Shown: one piece after another, positions 46,068-53,987 of the stretch
Position numbering within the stretch: the stretch's first letter is position 1
How the letters are laid out: every line of letters begins with the position of its first letter
Assembly (NCBI GenBank): GCA_938084905.1
Contig: CALKEQ010000004.1
Location: forward strand, 1-64,000
Reading direction: 5' to 3'
Source of the DNA: an uncultured bacterium
Lineage (GTDB): Bacteria; Desulfobacterota; Syntrophorhabdia; Syntrophorhabdales; JANXAF01
DNA length: 64,000 bases
The notes under the pieces: generated by a model
The model's database searches: none
What the model was told of the DNA's origin: nothing
The model's input: only the letters and a program-made list of their open reading frames with translations
Program-made: the position numbers and the translations under genes

Positions 46068-47452
46068 CCGGAAAGAATGTGCTTTGGAAAAATCTTCCCT
46101 GGGTTGAGAATGTTATTAGGGTCGAAAAGTTTCTTTATCTTCGCCATAACAGAAAGTGCCTCCTGAGAAAGCTCCATGTCTATATAATCTGCCTTGAGAA
46201 TCCCTATTCCGTGCTCCCCTGAGATTGTGCCTTTAAGTCTTAGCGTTTCTCTAAATATCTCCCTTACGGCTTCCTCAGCCTTCTTAAAGTCTTGAGGTTC
46301 GTCTTTAATCATAATGCTTACATGAAAATTTCCATCGCCTGCATGGCCAAAACTGAGTATAGGTATACCGAGCCTACCACTCAACTCCTCAAGTTTTCGT
46401 ATAAGAACCGGAATCTTAGATCGAGGAACAACAACGTCCTCTGCGATTTTTATAGGGTTCAGATTATACGTAGCCTGAGATAGAGTTCTTCTTGCAAGCC
46501 ATAAATTTTCCGCCTCAATCGGATCGTAAGTGACCCTAAATTCTGAAACCCCCTTTTCTTTTAACACGGATACGATTTTTTCAACCTGAGATCTAACGGA
46601 TGCTCTATCACCATCCACCTCTATCAAAAGGAGAGCTCCGGTATTTTCTGGAACCCCTATCGGATTAGCCCTCTCGATGCAAATAATTGAGGCTTTATCC
46701 ATAAATTCCATTACAGCGGGTACTATCCTTTCCGCTATTATTTTAGACACACAAACTGCCGCATCCTCTACCTCTCTAAAAAAAGCGAGAATTGTAGCTT
46801 TCGATTCTGGTAAGGGGATAAGCTTAAGTGTAATTTCAGTTATAACGCATAGGGTCCCTTCGCTCCCCACAAATAGGCGGGTAAGATCGTAACCTACCAC
46901 ACCTTTCATTGTTCTTACCCCTGTCCTCATTATTTCTCCGGTGGGCAGAACAACCTCGAGACCAAGAACGTAGTCTCTCGTTACTCCGTATTTTAAAGAG
47001 TTTGGACCACCAGCGCACTCAGCCACATTACCTCCAATTGTTGAGTATCTGTGAGATGCCGGATCTGGAGGGTAGAAAAGTCCGTACTTTTTTACCTCCT
47101 CCTGAAGGTCGTAAGTTATTACGCCTGGTTCTACTATGGCTATCAGGTTTTCTTTATCGATCTCCTTTATTCTGTTCATTTTTGTAAATACCATCACTAC
47201 TCCGCCAGATGTGGGAACTGCCCCTCCAGTCACTCCAGAACCTTGCCCCCTAGGAACGACTGGAAACTTGTATTCGTTCGCAATCCTCAAAACCTCTGAC
47301 ACATGGAAAGAAGAAAGGGGGAAGACTACAAGATCAGGAATAGCTCCCTGTGCCCTTGCGTCAAAAGAGTAACATTTTCTCTCCTCGTAGGATTTTAGGA
47401 CATTTTCCTTCCCAACTATTTTTTCTATCTTCTCAATGACGTGTTTTTCCAT
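46064..47452 (-). CDS. FAD-linked 2-hydroxyacid oxidase/dehydrogenase (GlcD family)
   Basis: Likely oxidises a 2-hydroxyacid such as D-lactate or glycolate. The VAO-type FAD domain (about 1-220) has VPRGQGSGVTGGAVP and TIGGNVAECAGGP; the C-terminal substrate domain has LSFGHAGDGNFHV and ISGEHGIG. Length 462 is typical. There is no Fe-S gene beside this copy, unlike the paralogue at 51850. It sits 19 bases after selD. Confidence 0.9.
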   Translation of the reverse strand: MEKHVIEKIEKIVGKENVLKSYEERKCYSFDARAQGAIPDLVVFPLSSFHVSEVLRIANEYKFPVVPRGQGSGVTGGAVPTSGGVVMVFTKMNRIKEIDKENLIAIVEPGVITYDLQEEVKKYGLFYPPDPASHRYSTIGGNVAECAGGPNSLKYGVTRDYVLGLEVVLPTGEIMRTGVRTMKGVVGYDLTRLFVGSEGTLCVITEITLKLIPLPESKATILAFFREVEDAAVCVSKIIAERIVPAVMEFMDKASIICIERANPIGVPENTGALLLIEVDGDRASVRSQVEKIVSVLKEKGVSEFRVTYDPIEAENLWLARRTLSQATYNLNPIKIAEDVVVPRSKIPVLIRKLEELSGRLGIPILSFGHAGDGNFHVSIMIKDEPQDFKKAEEAVREIFRETLRLKGTISGEHGIGILKADYIDMELSQEALSVMAKIKKLFDPNNILNPGKIFPKHILSG

Positions 47453-47471
47453 AGGGTTTTAGGTGGTCTTC

Positions 47472-48500
47472 TTAAAGAAGAGCTATCTTTCCCCTGTTTT
47501 CTGAGGTGAACTTTCCTATAATCCAAATTTTCACACCGAGCTTCACCGAATCTTCTCTCAAATTATCAACCCTTTCCTCCGGAACTGCAAAGAGAAGGCC
47601 TCCTGATGTCTGGGGATCAAAGAGCAAATCGTAGATGGGACCTTGAGAGAGATTGATGACGTCCTTTTTAAAGTAATCCCTGTTCCTATACAAACCACCG
47701 GGAATAAAACCTGATTTTGCAAGCTCGAGAGCACCATCCATTATGGGAACCTTTTCCACGTAAAGCTCAACCCCTATGTTTTCCTTTATCATCTCCTTTA
47801 GATGGCCTATTAGGCCGAAACCTGTCACATCAGTTGCAGCATGGCTCCCAACAGATAGCATAAGCCTAGAGGCCTTATCGTTCAGTTCAGCCATAATTCT
47901 AATTACGTAAAGAACCTCTTCCTCCTTTAGAATCTCCGCCTTAATAGCCGTCGTTAGGATCCCACTTCCAATAGGCTTTGTTAAAACGAGGAGATCTCCA
48001 GGTCTTGCACCCTCATTCTTTATGACTTTCGCCGGATTCACAATTCCCGTTACAGCTAGCCCGTACTTCATCTCCTCATCATCCACGCTATGTCCACCTA
48101 TTAGAACAGCTTTGGCCTCTTTTATCTTTTCTATACCCCCTCTTAAAATCTCCTTTAGAACTTCCAATCCAAACTTTTTGGGGGAAAAACAAACTATGTT
48201 CATGGCAGTCTTAGGGATACCTCCCATCGCGTAAATGTCGCTCATCGCATTGGATGCTGCTATTTGCCCGAACCAGTAAGGATCATTTACAACGGGAGTA
48301 AAGAAATCGATGCTTTGAACAAGAGCGATCTCCTCGTTCAGTTTGTACACGCCAGCGTCGTCGAACCCCTCTATTCCCACGAGCACACTGGAATCGGTTG
48401 GAATTTCAATTCCGCAAAGAATATCGCTTAGGTCGCCCGGACCCAATTTTGCTGCTCAGCCCGCGGCCCTTACGCTTTTCGTAAGAGCTATCTCTACCAT
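47472..48500 (-). CDS. selD: Selenophosphate synthetase with UGA-encoded selenocysteine
   Basis: Makes selenophosphate from selenide and ATP for selenocysteine and selenouridine. The ORF track begins only at 48446, after a TGA. Reading upstream in the same frame gives ATG 48500, MVEIALTKSVRAAG, then TGA at 48458-48456, then AAKLGPGDL. The TGA falls where SelD has its catalytic Cys or Sec, three residues before the conserved Lys (Cys17/Lys20 in E. coli), so it is Sec15. AAAGGG precedes the ATG. A hairpin just past the UGA fits a bacterial SECIS. Downstream ATP-grasp-like AIRS motifs (GFDDAGVY, GGHSVDDEE, HAATDVTGFGLIGHL) are intact; total 342 residues. Confidence 0.95.
48428..48446 (-). promoter_or_regulatory. 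Candidate bacterial SECIS element in selD mRNA
   Basis: Nine bases past the UGA the mRNA forms UUGGGUC-CGGGC-GACCUAA, a 7-bp stem (one G-U) with a 5-base loop having G at its second and third positions. Distance from UGA to loop is 16 bases, in the range for SelB-bound bacterial SECIS hairpins. Confidence 0.7.
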
Positions 48501-48517
48501 ATCCCTTTATTTTTTCG

Positions 48518-48829
48518 TTATTTTTTTAACTTGAGGGGAGGTTTTTCCCTCTTTTTTTGCTTTTTGAGCTTCTGCCGAAGCTTCCTTGCCAGATCTTCCT
48601 CTTCTACGTCTATCTTTTCAATTCCCGCGTAGTAGCAGCAGCTTGCGCTCCTGAAGTTATTGTCAAAGATCCTCACCTTTCCATCCTGAAAATCAACTCT
48701 CACGTAGCAGAAGCCACCAGGAAGTTCGGACCTCCTCTCCTCAACAACTATACCCATTCCCCATCTGGTGTGTTTTTTGTGGTAGACCCTATCTCCTACT
48801 CGAAGGTAAAGGACGTAATCTTTTTCCAT
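48518..48829 (-). CDS. DUF3553-like small basic protein with C-terminal Lys-rich tail
   Basis: 103 residues. The N-terminal part (RVGDRVYHKKHTRWGMG, then VRVDFQDGKVRIF) resembles the short SH3-like DUF3553 module also seen at the end of some UvrD-type helicases. A CCYY stretch and a strongly basic tail (KLRQKLKKQKKREKPP) follow, suggesting nucleic-acid contact. Function is unknown. It precedes selD by 17 bases, so it may share its transcript. The predicted +1 is within a base of its ATG. Confidence 0.75.
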   Translation of the reverse strand: MEKDYVLYLRVGDRVYHKKHTRWGMGIVVEERRSELPGGFCYVRVDFQDGKVRIFDNNFRSASCCYYAGIEKIDVEEEDLARKLRQKLKKQKKREKPPLKLKK

Positions 48830-48834
48830 ACCTA

Positions 48835-48863
48835 ATGATATAGTAAAAGAAAGCTGACTTCAA
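48835..48863 (-). promoter_or_regulatory. Promoter of the DUF3553-selD operon (leaderless)
   Basis: Minus-strand TTGAAG, 17 bases, TATCAT (5 of 6). +1 at 48828-48829, on the ATG. Confidence 0.5.
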
Positions 48864-48880
48864 GGAAATTTTGTGAGGGC

Positions 48881-48907
48881 AAAAAAAAGGGCGGGACTCC
48901 GCCCCTT
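48881..48907 (-). terminator. Rho-independent terminator of the glcD-glcF-acyl-CoA synthetase operon
   Basis: On the minus strand GGGCGG-AGTC-CCGCCC is followed directly by eight T. It is the clearest intrinsic terminator in the window, about 17 bases past the synthetase stop. Confidence 0.88.
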
Positions 48908-48923
48908 AAATCCTTTTCTCCTT

Positions 48924-50528
48924 TTACCTTACGTCACTCCACTTCCCGAATCTTTCCCTCAAGACCCTATGGAGGATCTTTCCTGCACCACTACGCGGCA
49001 TTTCTTCGTCTTTTATGAATATTACCTTTTTCGGTATCTTATACCCTGCTATTTTACCCCTGCAGAAATCTATGATCTCCTGTGGGGTTGCAGTCTCACC
49101 TTCGTGCAGAACAACAACCGCAGTTACAGCCTCACCCCATTTCTCATCGGGAACTCCGATTACAGCCACATCTTTTACCTTTGGATGGCTGCCCACCACG
49201 TTTTCGACTTCAGAAGGATAGACGTTCTCCCCACCTGTAATGATCATGTTTGCCTTCCTATCAACAAGAACGTAATAACCATCAGGATCCCTATAGGCCA
49301 TATCTCCCGCACTGAAGTACTCACCTCTCATTGCGGCTTTTGTCTTTTCAGGATCCTTCCAGTATCCCTCAAAGACCATAGGGCTCCGTGAATAGAGCTC
49401 TCCAACCACGTTCGGCTCCGTTATTATATTTCCATTCTCATCGTAGAGCCTTATAATGTCCGACCCTATAACCTCTCTTCCAATTGAACCGAGCTTACTC
49501 AACTGTTCCTCAGGTTTCAGAATGGTAACTATACCCGCCTCTGTTGACCCATATGCTTCCCACAACCTCGCATTTGGGAACATTTTCATAATTCCAAGTT
49601 TGGTGTCCCTTCTTGCAGGAGCAGAGGATATTAGAAGCTTCTTTACGGAGGAGAGATCGTATTTCTTTTTTACCTCATCAGGAAGGGCAAGCATCATGAT
49701 GTAATGTGTTGGAACAAGGGATGTAAAGGTTATCTTGTGTTCAGCGAAGGTTTTAAGAAGATCTTCCGGATCGAAACTTACCATGTTGTAGGCCATAACT
49801 GTCGCGCCTATCCATGTGAATACAAAGGAATAATAGAGGGAATTCACATGGCAAAGGGGCATAACGAGAAGGACAATATCGTCATGTTCGAATTCGTGGT
49901 CGTAAAGCATAATAAAATACTGGGCAAGAAGATTCGCGTGACTCTTCATTACCCCTTTTGGAAGGCCCGTAGTTCCGCCTGTGTACATAATTACCCAGAT
50001 ATCGTCCGCATCAACCCTTACATCCGGTTCCTCCGGACTTGCGTCCTTTAACATGTCCTCGTAATCTATGTATCCATCGTAGTGCTCGGCATCAACTCCA
50101 AAGGAAATGTAATGCTCAACTGTGGGAAGATTTTTCTTCATTGCATTTACCTGGTTTATCCACGGAAGTTCGTTACCTTTTCTGTCCTTTCCTCCTTGCA
50201 CTATAAAGATCTTAGCTTCTGCGTGATTGATTACGTACTCCATCTCCGGAGGGGCAAGCCTGAACATTATGGGAACACATATAAACCCTCCCTTTGCAGC
50301 TGCAGCGTAAAATTCTAACCACTCAACACAGTTATAAGAGAGTACGCAGAATCTATCCCCTTTTTTCAACCCGAGCTTTGAAAGGGCATTCGCAAGCCTA
50401 CAGGACCTTTCATTCCACTCCTTAAAAGTGTACTGCTTGTACAGATCCTTTATCCCTATTTTGTTTGGCCATTTGTAAGCATTTACCCTCAGTACGTCCT
50501 TAGCTGTTAGCCATACACCATGTTTCAT
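48924..50528 (-). CDS. AMP-forming acyl-CoA synthetase (long/medium chain type)
   Basis: Activates a carboxylic acid to its CoA thioester through an acyl-AMP. The 534-residue ANL enzyme has the P-loop MYTGGTTGLPKGV (about 186-198), adenylate motif YGSTEAG near 338, YFSAGDMAYRDPDGYY near 408 and the C-terminal catalytic Lys in PRSGAGKILHR. Downstream of glcF by 35 bases with a terminator after it, so it ends that operon. Substrate unknown. Confidence 0.92.
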   Translation of the reverse strand: MKHGVWLTAKDVLRVNAYKWPNKIGIKDLYKQYTFKEWNERSCRLANALSKLGLKKGDRFCVLSYNCVEWLEFYAAAAKGGFICVPIMFRLAPPEMEYVINHAEAKIFIVQGGKDRKGNELPWINQVNAMKKNLPTVEHYISFGVDAEHYDGYIDYEDMLKDASPEEPDVRVDADDIWVIMYTGGTTGLPKGVMKSHANLLAQYFIMLYDHEFEHDDIVLLVMPLCHVNSLYYSFVFTWIGATVMAYNMVSFDPEDLLKTFAEHKITFTSLVPTHYIMMLALPDEVKKKYDLSSVKKLLISSAPARRDTKLGIMKMFPNARLWEAYGSTEAGIVTILKPEEQLSKLGSIGREVIGSDIIRLYDENGNIITEPNVVGELYSRSPMVFEGYWKDPEKTKAAMRGEYFSAGDMAYRDPDGYYVLVDRKANMIITGGENVYPSEVENVVGSHPKVKDVAVIGVPDEKWGEAVTAVVVLHEGETATPQEIIDFCRGKIAGYKIPKKVIFIKDEEMPRSGAGKILHRVLRERFGKWSDVR

Positions 50529-50563
50529 GCTATCCCTCCTTTTATCTTATTTTTTTTTCTTTT

Positions 50564-51832
50564 TTACTCTACGAGCTCAAGGATATGATAAACCCTCTGG
50601 GGCATCTTGTTATGAAGAAGATTGTCTATAAGGTTAATCATGCATCCAGGACACGCAGTAACAACTACGTCCGCTCCTGTTGCCTTTATCCCTTCAGTCT
50701 TTTTCTTAGCTATCTTTTTTGACAAATCGTAGTAATAGACACTAAAAGAGCCACCCATTCCGCAGCATAAGTCAGCGTTTGGCATCTCCACATACTTTAT
50801 CCCCTCAAGGTTCTTTAAAATGTTCCTCGGTTGATCCTTTATGTCCTGATATCTGACCAGGTGGCAGGGATCGTGCCATGTCACTGTTTTCCCTTTGAAC
50901 TCCTCCCTCACTTTCAGCTCTTTAGGATCTACCTTCAGTACGTCAATTATGAATTCCATGCTGTCCTTTACCTTCTTTGAAAAATCTTCGTACCTTTTTC
51001 TCTGATCCTCACTTTCTGGTAGGTACTTCTCATATTCCTTAAGAGTCGAACTACATGTGGCACAGGCAGTTACAATTAAATCTACATCTCTAAAAGCATC
51101 CGCATTCATGTCAGCTAAAAGTCTGCCCGTCTGAAAGTCTCCGCTGAAATATATGGCTGCACCACAGCAGTTCTGTTCCTTAGGAACAATAACCTCAACG
51201 TTCCTCTTTACAAGGAAATCTATAAGTTTTAGTCCTATCTCCGGATAGATGAAATCTGTCGCACACCCCATAAAGAACCCTACCCTCATTACAGGTTCTT
51301 TTACTCCCTCTGGTCTATAAGCCGGCTTAACCATATCCCTTAGAAAAGTTTTTGCAAGCTCCGGTATGTTTCTGCCCGCACCAAGTGCTTTTAGAAAGTC
51401 CGGGAGATGTCTTATATTCCCCTCAGTCCTTGGAAGAAGCCACTGGAAAGCCTTTGCGAGCTTTAAATACCGAGTGAATCTCTTTCTGTCTGCCATAACC
51501 TTTCTGAAGACGAAGTTTTTTATGGCGCCGAGACCCTTTTCATTAACCATCTGCGCCCTTGCACCAACAACAACCCTATCGATCTGGCTCTTCGCGGGAC
51601 AGTTAACAACGCACCTTTTGCACAGAAGACACTTACTTAAGATCTTTCCAAGCTCATCGGTGAATTCCTGCTCTCCTTTGAGGGCGAGTTTTACGAGGTA
51701 ATTCTTTCCCCTAGCGACAGAGGTTTCGACCCTTTCCTCCTGGTAAACTGGGCAGAAGTAAGTGCAGAACCCGCACTTCATACATTGATCAACGTATTTT
51801 TCTATTTTCTTTAGTTCTTTAAGCTCTTTCAC
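50564..51832 (-). CDS. glcF: Iron-sulfur subunit of a 2-hydroxyacid oxidase (GlcF/CCG-domain protein)
   Basis: Takes electrons from the FAD subunit towards quinone or another carrier. Two [4Fe-4S] motifs CMKCGFCTYFCPVY (about 17-30) and CLLCKRCVVNCPAKS (about 66-80) precede two CCG (HdrB-like) modules with CATCSS, NCCGAA, LCCGMGGSFS and CPGCMINL. 422 residues. It is 17 bases after glcD. A soluble rather than transmembrane type is expected, as no helix is seen. Confidence 0.92.
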   Translation of the reverse strand: MKELKELKKIEKYVDQCMKCGFCTYFCPVYQEERVETSVARGKNYLVKLALKGEQEFTDELGKILSKCLLCKRCVVNCPAKSQIDRVVVGARAQMVNEKGLGAIKNFVFRKVMADRKRFTRYLKLAKAFQWLLPRTEGNIRHLPDFLKALGAGRNIPELAKTFLRDMVKPAYRPEGVKEPVMRVGFFMGCATDFIYPEIGLKLIDFLVKRNVEVIVPKEQNCCGAAIYFSGDFQTGRLLADMNADAFRDVDLIVTACATCSSTLKEYEKYLPESEDQRKRYEDFSKKVKDSMEFIIDVLKVDPKELKVREEFKGKTVTWHDPCHLVRYQDIKDQPRNILKNLEGIKYVEMPNADLCCGMGGSFSVYYYDLSKKIAKKKTEGIKATGADVVVTACPGCMINLIDNLLHNKMPQRVYHILELVE

Positions 51833-51849
51833 ACAGACCCCCTAAATTC

Positions 51850-53229
51850 TTATTCCCATATTTTTCCAGGATTCATAATGCCGTTGGGATCAAGCAGGGC
51901 TTTGATGTTTTTCATCAGATTCACCACTTTCGGATCTGTAACCCTGCTGAAGAACTTCTGTTTCTCAAGTCCGATGCCGTGTTCACCTGAAAGAACCCCA
52001 CCAAGATCAACAGCGGCATATATGATCTCCTCCATTGCTTTTGTCGCTTTCTCGTAATGTTCCTTATTTTCAACGTCAGTGAGGAAGGATGGATGGAGGT
52101 TTCCATCTCCCGCATGACCAAGTATAACAAGCTCGAGACCGTATTTTTTTGCAATTTCCTGACTCCTCCTTATTAGATCGGGAATCTTTCCCCTCGGGAC
52201 AGTTACGTCCTCGGAAAGGACGGTTTTTGCTTTCCCAAATACAGCCGCGAAACCTGCTCTCCGGGCTGTCCAGTATCTATTGGCCTCATCCGCATCCTTT
52301 GCCACTCTCACATCCTTAGCTCCGTATTTTTTCGATATCTCCACAACTTTCTCCGTTTCTTTCTGAACGGCCTCTTCGATTCCATCACACTCAAAAAGGA
52401 GCATGGCCTCCGCATCCTTTGGTAAACCGAGAGGCATCATCTCTTCTATTCTGTTTATTACCCAGTTGTCTAAAAGTTCAATTTTTCCAGGTATGACTCC
52501 ATTCTCTAATACCCTATAAACAGTCTCACCAGCCATCGCCACATCATCGTATAATGCGATTATGGTCTTTTTTGACGGTGGGATGGGATTTACTTTAAGT
52601 TCGGCTTTCGATATAACACCCAGTGTCCCTTCAGAACTGATGAAGAGGTGAATAAGGTCGTATCCTGCAACGTTCTTTAAGGTCCTTCCCCCTAAATTCA
52701 CAATCTCTCCAGTTGGAAGCACAACCTCAAGACCCAAAACGTACTGTTTGGTCACTCCATATTTTACGCATGCTGGTCCACCAGCATTTTCAGCCACTAT
52801 ACCTCCTATTGTAGCTCCAAGAAAGCTTTGGGGATCGGGAGGGAAAAAGAGACCTTCCTTTGCAAGAGCATTGTTCAGATCCTGAAGTACTACCCCTGCC
52901 TCCACCGTACAGGTAAGGTTCTCCTTGTCAATCTTTAAAATCCTGTTCATTTTTGTTGTGCATAGGACGATCCCTCCAAACCATGGTACTGATCCGCCAC
53001 TTACGTTCGTTCCCCCACCACGGGGGGTAACTGGTATTTTTTCTTTATTTGCAATTTTTAGGATCTCTGAAATTTGTTGCGAATCTTTTGGAAAAACAAC
53101 GACATCCGGCTCTTTGATCCAGTTGGTTGTTCCGTCGTATGAGTAAGCCCTCAGGGCCTCTTTGCTCGTGAGCACATCATTATCTCCAACAATCCTCTTT
53201 AGCTCTTCTATAACCTCTTTTTTTACCAT
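51850..53229 (-). CDS. glcD: FAD-binding subunit of a 2-hydroxyacid oxidase (GlcD family)
   Basis: First gene of the glcD-glcF-acyl-CoA synthetase operon. VAO-type FAD motifs: TPRGGGTNVSGGSVPW and TIGGIVAENAGGPA; substrate-domain motifs ILGHAGDGNLHP and LSGEHGIGLEK. The GGAGGAATAA-ATG region gives a clear start. Substrate may be lactate, glycolate or another 2-hydroxyacid. Paralogous to the gene at 46064-47452. Confidence 0.93.
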   Translation of the reverse strand: MVKKEVIEELKRIVGDNDVLTSKEALRAYSYDGTTNWIKEPDVVVFPKDSQQISEILKIANKEKIPVTPRGGGTNVSGGSVPWFGGIVLCTTKMNRILKIDKENLTCTVEAGVVLQDLNNALAKEGLFFPPDPQSFLGATIGGIVAENAGGPACVKYGVTKQYVLGLEVVLPTGEIVNLGGRTLKNVAGYDLIHLFISSEGTLGVISKAELKVNPIPPSKKTIIALYDDVAMAGETVYRVLENGVIPGKIELLDNWVINRIEEMMPLGLPKDAEAMLLFECDGIEEAVQKETEKVVEISKKYGAKDVRVAKDADEANRYWTARRAGFAAVFGKAKTVLSEDVTVPRGKIPDLIRRSQEIAKKYGLELVILGHAGDGNLHPSFLTDVENKEHYEKATKAMEEIIYAAVDLGGVLSGEHGIGLEKQKFFSRVTDPKVVNLMKNIKALLDPNGIMNPGKIWE

Positions 53230-53275
53230 TTATTCCTCCTGAATGCGATTCTAATTTTTTTGCCCAAGATGAGAA

Positions 53276-53304
53276 GTTATATTAACATAGCTTACATTTG
53301 TCAA
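53276..53304 (-). promoter_or_regulatory. Promoter of the glcD-glcF-acyl-CoA synthetase operon
   Basis: Minus-strand TTGACA, 17 bases, TATAAC: the closest match to sigma70 consensus in the window. +1 near 53269, leaving a leader of about 40 bases with a GGAGG site. Confidence 0.82.
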
Positions 53305-53423
53305 GAGAAAATAGAACTGAATTCTATCCTTGAAACCTGGAGCTTAGCCTCTGGCGATTTTCCCACAAAAAGTGAAAGGTAAAAAACTTTGAGAACTAAA
53401 TGGATTTCGCCGATCCGTCTTCT

Positions 53424-53987
53424 TCACAAGATACCAAGGCCTTTGCAAACCCCCTTTATCACTTCATCTGGAAAAAGTAACCCAGCTACCTTAAGGGCAA
53501 AATCTATTGCGTAGCCAGCGCTCTTACCAGTCACTATGTTTGAGTCCACAACAACAGGTTCGGGTTCATATACCCCATTCTTCACCATGTGTGAGAATTC
53601 GGGATGACAGGTTACTTTTTTGCCCTGTGTTATTCCATGGTAATCGAGCACCAGGGCCGGTGAAGCACATATGGCACCGATAGTAGCTTTCCTTTCCGCG
53701 TGTCTTTTCAGTATGCCAATGAACTTCTCCGATTTTCTAATATTGTCTGCACCTGGCATACCCCCAGGGATGATGACTGCGTCGTAATCAGTCTCTTCGA
53801 TTTCATCTAGAGATTTGTCCGCAACAATTTTTACCCCTTTCGAACAGTTTATTATCTTGCCATCTACGGCTACCATCTCAACTTGAGCTCCTGCTCTCCT
53901 TAAAATGTCGACTACAGCTACTAACTCAAGCTCCTCTGATCCTTCCGCTAAGGGCACGAGGACCCTTTTCAAATTTTTCACCTTCAT
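53424..53987 (-). CDS. DJ-1/PfpI family protein
   Basis: 187-residue flavodoxin-like glutamine-amidotransferase-fold protein. The nucleophile elbow is GAICASPALVL with the conserved Cys (about 106), and the acidic partner lies in EGSEELE near 15-21. Family roles include glyoxalase/deglycase activity and redox stress. Overlaps the membrane synthase gene by four bases. Length is normal. Confidence 0.9.
   Translation of the reverse strand: MKVKNLKRVLVPLAEGSEELELVAVVDILRRAGAQVEMVAVDGKIINCSKGVKIVADKSLDEIEETDYDAVIIPGGMPGADNIRKSEKFIGILKRHAERKATIGAICASPALVLDYHGITQGKKVTCHPEFSHMVKNGVYEPEPVVVDSNIVTGKSAGYAIDFALKVAGLLFPDEVIKGVCKGLGIL

Noticed and set aside
48022-48234. Plus-strand ORFs in selD and DUF3553 regions
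   Set aside because: Antisense to conserved SelD motifs; no Shine-Dalgarno site or recognisable sequence.
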